Assembly: GCA_036346205.1 (NCBI GenBank)
Contig: JARFJB010002413.1
Location: 225,001 to 289,000 of the forward strand
Length of the DNA stretch: 64,000 nucleotides
From: Vesta saturnalis
Taxonomy: Eukaryota > Arthropoda > Insecta > Coleoptera > Lampyridae
Direction: 5' to 3'
The position numbers were made by a program, and so were the translations under genes. The notes under the pieces are model-generated. The model was not told the origin of the DNA. It searched no databases and saw nothing but the letters and a program-made list of their open reading frames with translations. This document shows, in pieces, positions 59,555 through 64,000 of the stretch (position 1 is its first letter; each line of letters begins with the position of its first letter).

Positions 59555-61069
59555 TGCACATCATGATTATTACAAAGGATTGAAATTATGAACACAAATG
59601 AAGTATCAATGTCAACAATAAAGTACTCACATAAAATGTCCTTTTGTGGGTTACTGCTGCTGAAGTTGCTTGTAGACAACAGCTCCTTCGAACTCCAATT
59701 CTGCTCCTCGAACATCCAAATTTTCTTTTATATTAACAGCTTATACACTTAGGTAAGTTTCACTAATGTTTAAAAATATTGATGATTCTTTATTTTTAGG
59801 ATCATCACTTCTTCTTAAATTAATTTCAAAATAAGTTTTGAAAAGCATGGATCGTTGAAGGATATTATAAATTAAACACCCTTCCGATAAACAAGGTGTA
59901 TAATGATAAAGAGACGAAGAGAACACAATTAACTATCCATAACAACGTAAACAATATAAATTTAAAAACAAACAATGTCCAAACTGCGGAAATATTCTTA
60001 TAAACTATCGAAAACCTCCGATTTGATATTTAAAAAGGTAAACTAACCTTAATTTAATTATTTCCCGACAAAAGACTATCACTTGTTTCATTAACACTTC
60101 CGATACTAAATCGCACTTTGTTATCTTACCGAAGTGACGTTATTTTGTTTAAAAAAAAATTATTTTCAAAAAAAAATTTGGCAACACCTTACTTTGGCAA
60201 GCTGTTGAAACAGAGGAAAATTAAGAGAGTTTGTGAACCTAAAGCACTTGTATTTATATGATTTTGGTTGACGACCAAATCTTCGAATGTTTTCTATAGT
60301 TACCAAGAATATTTCCTAAATTCTGATTGGCTACTGTAATTTTTACATTACGATATTTTTTTAAAGCCCCATAACTTTCGCTCCCTTACACATTTCTTAA
60401 AACTAATAACATTTTTATAATCTACATAATTTTCTCTATAATTTGAAACCAAACACGAACTAATTCCTACACTTAATAACTAAGTTAATTTTTACACTTA
60501 TTTATTGATTTTACGCTAATTTTATGAATTTTACAGGCCTGGAAATGATCTCTACATAAATATGGGATGCTACTACACCCAAATATTCATCTTTTACATG
60601 CCTACGGCCAATTTGAGAGGAAAATTATTTAAATTCTTCCAACACTCTTAAAAACTAAAATTAACAAAATGGACATAAATATAGTGAATTGTAACATGAA
60701 ATTGAGGCTACCTTACTATTTTTGCCTCTACTAATTTATTTTACATAAATTGTCTCAATATAAAATACTTTTTACAAAAATTTTATGCGAGGAAATAACA
60801 ACCTCATATTGTTTATATAATTTTAATGTAAAATTTCACACTTTTAAACACAATAACTGTTAGTGTAAGTGTTTAGACTTAATGTTCAAGTCACCAATTA
60901 ATTTATTTTACCACTTTCGTAGGTTCATAAGTTCTTCTACGACTAGTGTCGAAATGTTGTCACTCACTAGTTTAAGGTCATAAAATGTTGATTAAACACA
61001 ATAATCCTAGAGCTGCTGCTTGATTTATGTTTTATAGTTACTCACTAATGTACTTGTTGTGTTTTTTCA
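59555..61069 (-). repeat. 5' LTR (1515 bp)
   Basis: Near-identical partner of 54208-55720. In element orientation it begins TGAAAAAACACAACAAG and ends ...GATGTGCA. Confidence 0.95.
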
Positions 61070-61478
61070 TAATTTTAGCACTGATATAAGTTTAACGCAC
61101 TAATACGAATGTTTTCAATAATCTTGGCTGCGTACATGTGAATTGTGACATTGATACCGGCCTAAATCTAGTTTTAACATTATTTTTGTCAACTACAACA
61201 TGTCGTCAGAGAATATTGTTTAAAATAAACTTACTAAACTAAATAAAAACTTGAATTAAATCATAACGACAACAAACATACCCTATACTTCAATGTACTG
61301 TGCTGTCGATTACTTATTTTAACATTATATTAAGAAATATTTAAAATTTACAAACATCTCAATGTTTATTAACCATTCTTATCTAGAATTATATACTGAT
61401 ATGTACCATTTTGTACCAACTAAAGAAATACTTCACTATGCGACTTACATAGCTACTTGCATGTAATTTGAATCATCT

Positions 61479-61522
<44 letters not shown>

Positions 61523-61642
61523 AGACTAGATTTTGGTGCATTATATCAAAGATTTAATTTAATCATACATCGTTTACAGTTATTAATTAAACTTATTGGC
61601 TAGTTATGTTTAACATTAAACAAATCTAAAAGTTTATTTCTA
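61070..61642. other. Gap between LTR and tandem-exon gene; (TA)n and poly(A) signal
   Basis: (TA)n at about 61484-61519. On the - strand AATAAA lies at 61638-61633, only a few bases after the stop of the next gene, and could be its poly(A) signal. Confidence 0.5.
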
Positions 61643-61677
61643 TCAATCTGTTTCACTACCATAGCTGCTAGTAATAT
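61643..61677 (-). CDS. Tandem-exon gene, terminal exon
   Basis: Entered from acceptor TTTGTTTCTTATAG (AG at 61679-61678) in phase 1. Encodes 'DITSSYGSETD' and TGA at 61645-61643. It continues the acidic Ser/Thr-rich ending of the preceding exon in frame, which supports the model. Confidence 0.7.
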
Positions 61678-61728
61678 CTATAAGAAACAAATATTAATTA
61701 TTGCAATATAAAAACAATAGATCTTTAC

Positions 61729-61797
61729 CATCTGTATCAGAAGTATCTAAATAAGAATTGGGAGATCGTAAAATGTGTATTTCCCCTTGAGTAGATG
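61729..61797 (-). CDS. Tandem-exon gene, penultimate exon (69 nt)
   Basis: Acceptor TATATTTTAAAACAG, donor GATG|GTAAAG. Frame (phase 1 to phase 1) reads 'STQGEIHILRSPNSYLDTSD'. The intron to the terminal exon is 51 nt. No cysteines; acidic tail. Confidence 0.7.
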
Positions 61798-61849
61798 CTG
61801 TTTTAAAATATATAAATTAGTTTATTTGACTTCTTTGTGCAATAGATAC

Positions 61850-61932
61850 CTCTAGAGGAATAATATGGTATTGTAGTCGATCCTGATACTGACTCGTCAA
61901 ATTTGATTCTGTTCTGAGATTCTTTTACCTCA
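61850..61932 (-). CDS. Tandem-exon gene, exon e (83 nt), half repeat
   Basis: Acceptor AACGTTAAG|T, donor AGAG|GTATCT. It starts like the repeat exons (C-EVKESQNRIKFDESV) but lacks the C-x-C-E-P-I ending and changes phase from 2 to 1. This exon closes the repeated series. Confidence 0.7.
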
Positions 61933-61978
61933 CTTAACGTTTAAGATAAAATATGTTTGTTCTTAAATATAGACTTAC

Positions 61979-62074
61979 CAGATTGGTTCACATACACATT
62001 CTTCTTCTATTATTTTTATTCTATTTTGTACGAATGATGATGTTCTAGCTATTTCCTCCTCTGCTTTTCCCTCA
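61979..62074 (-). CDS. Tandem-exon gene, repeat exon d (96 nt)
   Basis: Acceptor ATTAATATTAAG|T, donor CTG|GTAAGTCT. Frame: C-EGKAEEEIARTSS...KIIEEECVCEPI. Same length and both-end phase as exons b and c. If its intron were retained, the frame would read Trp then TAA straight across the donor. Confidence 0.75.
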
Positions 62075-62122
62075 CTTAATATTAATTTTAGTCTTATAAA
62101 TTTAAGTAAATTAGATCATTAC

Positions 62123-62218
62123 CAAATCGGTTCACATACACATTCTTCGTCTTGTATAATGTTTTCTTTCCCTTCTACGAACGGTCTTCCGGATTTTTCC
62201 TCTGCTGCATTTACCTCA
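62123..62218 (-). CDS. Tandem-exon gene, repeat exon c (96 nt)
   Basis: Acceptor AAATTAAAAAG|T, donor TTG|GTAATGAT (weaker than its siblings). Frame: C-EVNAAEEKSGRPF...NIIQDEECVCEPI. The downstream intron is 48 nt. Confidence 0.75.
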
Positions 62219-62268
62219 CTTTTTAATTTAGTTAAACTTGTGTATGGTTGTTTTAAGTAAATACTTAC

Positions 62269-62364
62269 CAAATTGGTTCACATACACATTCTTCATCTTG
62301 TATTATTTTTGATTTCCTTCGGATAAATTGTGTTCCGACTTTTTTCTCAGCTGATTTAACCTCG
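62269..62364 (-). CDS. Tandem-exon gene, repeat exon b (96 nt)
   Basis: Acceptor TAAAATATTAAG|C, donor TTG|GTAAGTAT. Frame: C-EVKSAEKKVGTQF...KIIQDEECVCEPI. The downstream intron is 50 nt. Confidence 0.75.
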
Positions 62365-62415
62365 CTTAATATTTTAGATAAAATTGTACAAGAATGTTTA
62401 TAAGTAAATGCTTAC

Positions 62416-62529
62416 CAAATTGGTTCACATACGCATTCTTCATCTTGTGTTATTTTCTCGACTTGTACTGTTGTTTTCGTTTTTTTCAATATTGATGAAC
62501 TACGTTTTTTCGTCTGTGCTCTTGCGTCA
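62416..62529 (-). CDS. Tandem-exon gene, repeat exon a (114 nt)
   Basis: Acceptor CAAAAACTAAG|T, donor TTG|GTAAGCAT. Frame: C-DARAQTKKRSSSILKK...KITQDEECVCEPI. It is longer than b-d by 18 nt in its basic, Lys-rich front part. It follows a 51-nt gap that ends at another plausible donor (62581|GTATGT). Confidence 0.7.
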
Positions 62530-62580
62530 CTTAGTTTTTGAGAGAAAGTTATATTAGTTTGTTTTTAATTGAATACATAC

Positions 62581-62660
62581 CAAAAAAAAGCAAACAAGGT
62601 CAGAGTAGCGGATAGGATGTGTTTAAGATAGAGCGTGTTTAAGGATGCTCCGCTTGTAGC
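62581..62660 (-). CDS. Tandem-exon gene, candidate hydrophobic exon 0
   Basis: Ends at donor TTTG|GTATGT (GT at 62580-62579) in the same phase as all repeat exons and 51 nt before exon a. Its frame ends 'HILSATLTLFAFF' then Cys, like the core of a signal peptide. No ATG is present in this frame, so the start codon would lie in an earlier exon. The 5' boundary is uncertain. Confidence 0.4.
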
Positions 62661-64000
62661 TTTCGGTAGTGAAACAAATACGTATTAAAATAACAACTTC
62701 TAAATCAATAAAATAAGGGTAAGCTTTTGAACAGATTTTTATATCCAGCAGTTTGAATATTAATAATAAACAAACATAATAATAATCTAACCAGTAGAAG
62801 TTCTGTGACGTGTAAATGACTCTTTAGTTGAAATATGAGCGAAAATAACATTTAGGATGCTATAGTATTGAATTTCTACGAAAAGATACGCCTCTTTTAA
62901 GCACATACCAGATGTGATTGTTAAAACCGATAAAATTGTAAAGTAAACTTAAAGGGTAAATAAATACCACCCTTTTGTCTAAGGATTGAACTCATACATG
63001 TAAAAATCTTTACAATAACGATCAATTATGGAGAACTAATAAAAAATAACTAATTTTATGCCACAGTAGCACGAAGTAAAGAAAGTAATCATAAATACGT
63101 ATCTGTAGGTAAAATACCAGATGATTCATCCTTGTAATGAACCCCTTTCTATAACGAATCCAAACGTAAGCATTGTCATAGTAACTGTTTTATAAGCTTA
63201 AATGACAAAAATAAATAACTAGATCGAATCCGTATTCCAAAGTAAACAAAACCAAGTAAATAGATAAAATAAACAAATAACTGGCTCTAATTTGTAATCG
63301 AAATTCTAAATGAAAGTAATTAAATCATTTCTTTTCTCAAATAAATAATAGTAAGTCGCGTTAGGGAACAATCTAATCTAAATACAAGTAGAAAGGTACT
63401 AATAGATTTTATCGGTTTGAATATTACTAATAAACCAAAAAAATAATAACCTAAACAGCAGAATTTTCTCAAATATAAAAATATAAAGAATGTGACTATA
63501 CAGGGCAGATCCGTATTAAATGGTAAATTTTTGAACATTTTTTTTATCTTTGTTTTTCAAATTTGAAGGTTGGTCCAATTTTTATTTTTGGTACTATATG
63601 TGATTCTAAGTTTAATTATCACAGTGTGTTGCATATTGTCTTATACAATATTTCTCCTTGACTGCAAATTCAAAATTTAAACTAACTTTTACCGTTGTTA
63701 CTATGTTTGATCTTGATTGTAATTAATTACCCCTAAAAGTAAACAATTAATGTCAGGAGAGCTAACAGGACCATTATCGTTATTTATTGTTACCCTTCAA
63801 TTGAATAAAACAAAGAAACTTAGAAGATGCAAACGTTTAAGTTGTCACGGTTCGCGACAATAATAAAACAGATTTGATAAATAAATATTAAATTAGATAA
63901 CAGAGAAATAATTATAACTCGGAAAGCTAAATTAAAAATAATTGAATCATTCGGTCACAAATAAGCACCAGCAAGACCGGCGACAGGCGCGAGAGCCAGG
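62661..64000. other. No confirmed gene; diverged direct repeats
   Basis: 'GTTTGAATATTAATAATAAA' near 62751 and 'GTTTGAATATTACTAATAAA' near 63416 mark two diverged copies of a block of about 100 bp. Earlier exons of the - strand gene may lie here or beyond. The last 35 bp are G+C-rich. Confidence 0.4.

Larger units (their letters stand above)
54208..61069 (-). mobile_element. Ty3/gypsy-type LTR retrotransposon, deletion derivative
   Basis: Two LTRs flank gag and a partial pol on the - strand. The integrase is missing beyond its first zinc-binding half, reverse transcriptase has an internal gap, and no envelope frame is seen. No matching 4-6-bp target duplication is visible (GTTGT left, TAATT right), so one end may have been rearranged. 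Confidence 0.9.

Noticed and set aside
54208..61069. An envelope gene making this an errantivirus
   Set aside because: No frame follows the broken integrase before the 3' LTR.
61933..62529. CRISPR-like array, because of regularly spaced ~96-bp similar blocks
   Set aside because: Eukaryotic context, blocks are long and diverged, spacers are intron-like with GT...AG borders, and the blocks keep reading frame.
61643..62660. Assignment to aphid 'bicycle' salivary genes (phase-2 micro-exons, Cys motifs)
   Set aside because: The exon style is similar, but the exons here are three times longer, the motif is C-x-C-E-P-I rather than CYC, and the species is unknown.
63320..63538. Hydrophobic 72-aa frame as a membrane protein
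   Set aside because: A+T-rich DNA easily gives Phe/Leu/Ile frames; no conserved motif, and it overlaps a diverged direct repeat.

Overview
This window looks like insect nuclear DNA: A+T-rich, crowded with (TA)n, (CA/GT)n and mixed microsatellites, and densely layered with arthropod-type transposable elements. It contains almost no intact genes. The species and order cannot be fixed from the sequence.

Host genes. (1) On the + strand, two exons of a one-domain chitin-binding protein of the CPAP1/peritrophin type: a 75-nt exon at 20532-20606 and a terminal exon at 44612-45319. Together they complete one six-cysteine CBM14 domain across an intron of about 24 kb. First exons were not found. (2) On the - strand near the right end (61643-62581 and beyond), the 3' part of an unrecognised gene made of very short exons. 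Three exons of exactly 96 nt and one of 114 nt are tandem duplicates, all phase-symmetric, each ending in a Cys-x-Cys-Glu-Pro-Ile motif, with introns of 46-52 nt.

Mobile DNA, left to right: a 5'-truncated R1/LOA-like LINE (1-1531); a large foldback with mariner remains (1764-5125); a fragment of an unnamed arthropod repeat protein (5240-6085); a 759-bp MULE-type element with a 9-bp target duplication (6482-7240); BEL/Pao gag remains (14288-15600); a long-TIR mariner-like element with an intact 367-aa transposase (16846-18958); a mariner relic (21153-22388) inserted in a dispersed repeat; a piggyBac-type MITE at TTAA (24546-25398); further mariner-like relics (30622-32525, 32655-34518); a mariner-like element whose transposase has two introns (36265-39103), nested in a Tigger/pogo-like element; a 3.8-kb Polinton/Maverick derivative with 6-bp target duplication (47700-51533); a LINE reverse-transcriptase fragment (52880-53603); and a Ty3/gypsy-type element with near-identical 1.5-kb LTRs and deleted pol (54208-61069).

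Most of 20607-44611 is the CPAP1 intron, so the elements there have expanded one intron. Several elements are nested, which gives a relative age order. The best leads are the tandem-exon gene, the short Polinton with intact ends, the tRNA-like palindrome at 19861-20035 and the intron-containing mariner transposase.
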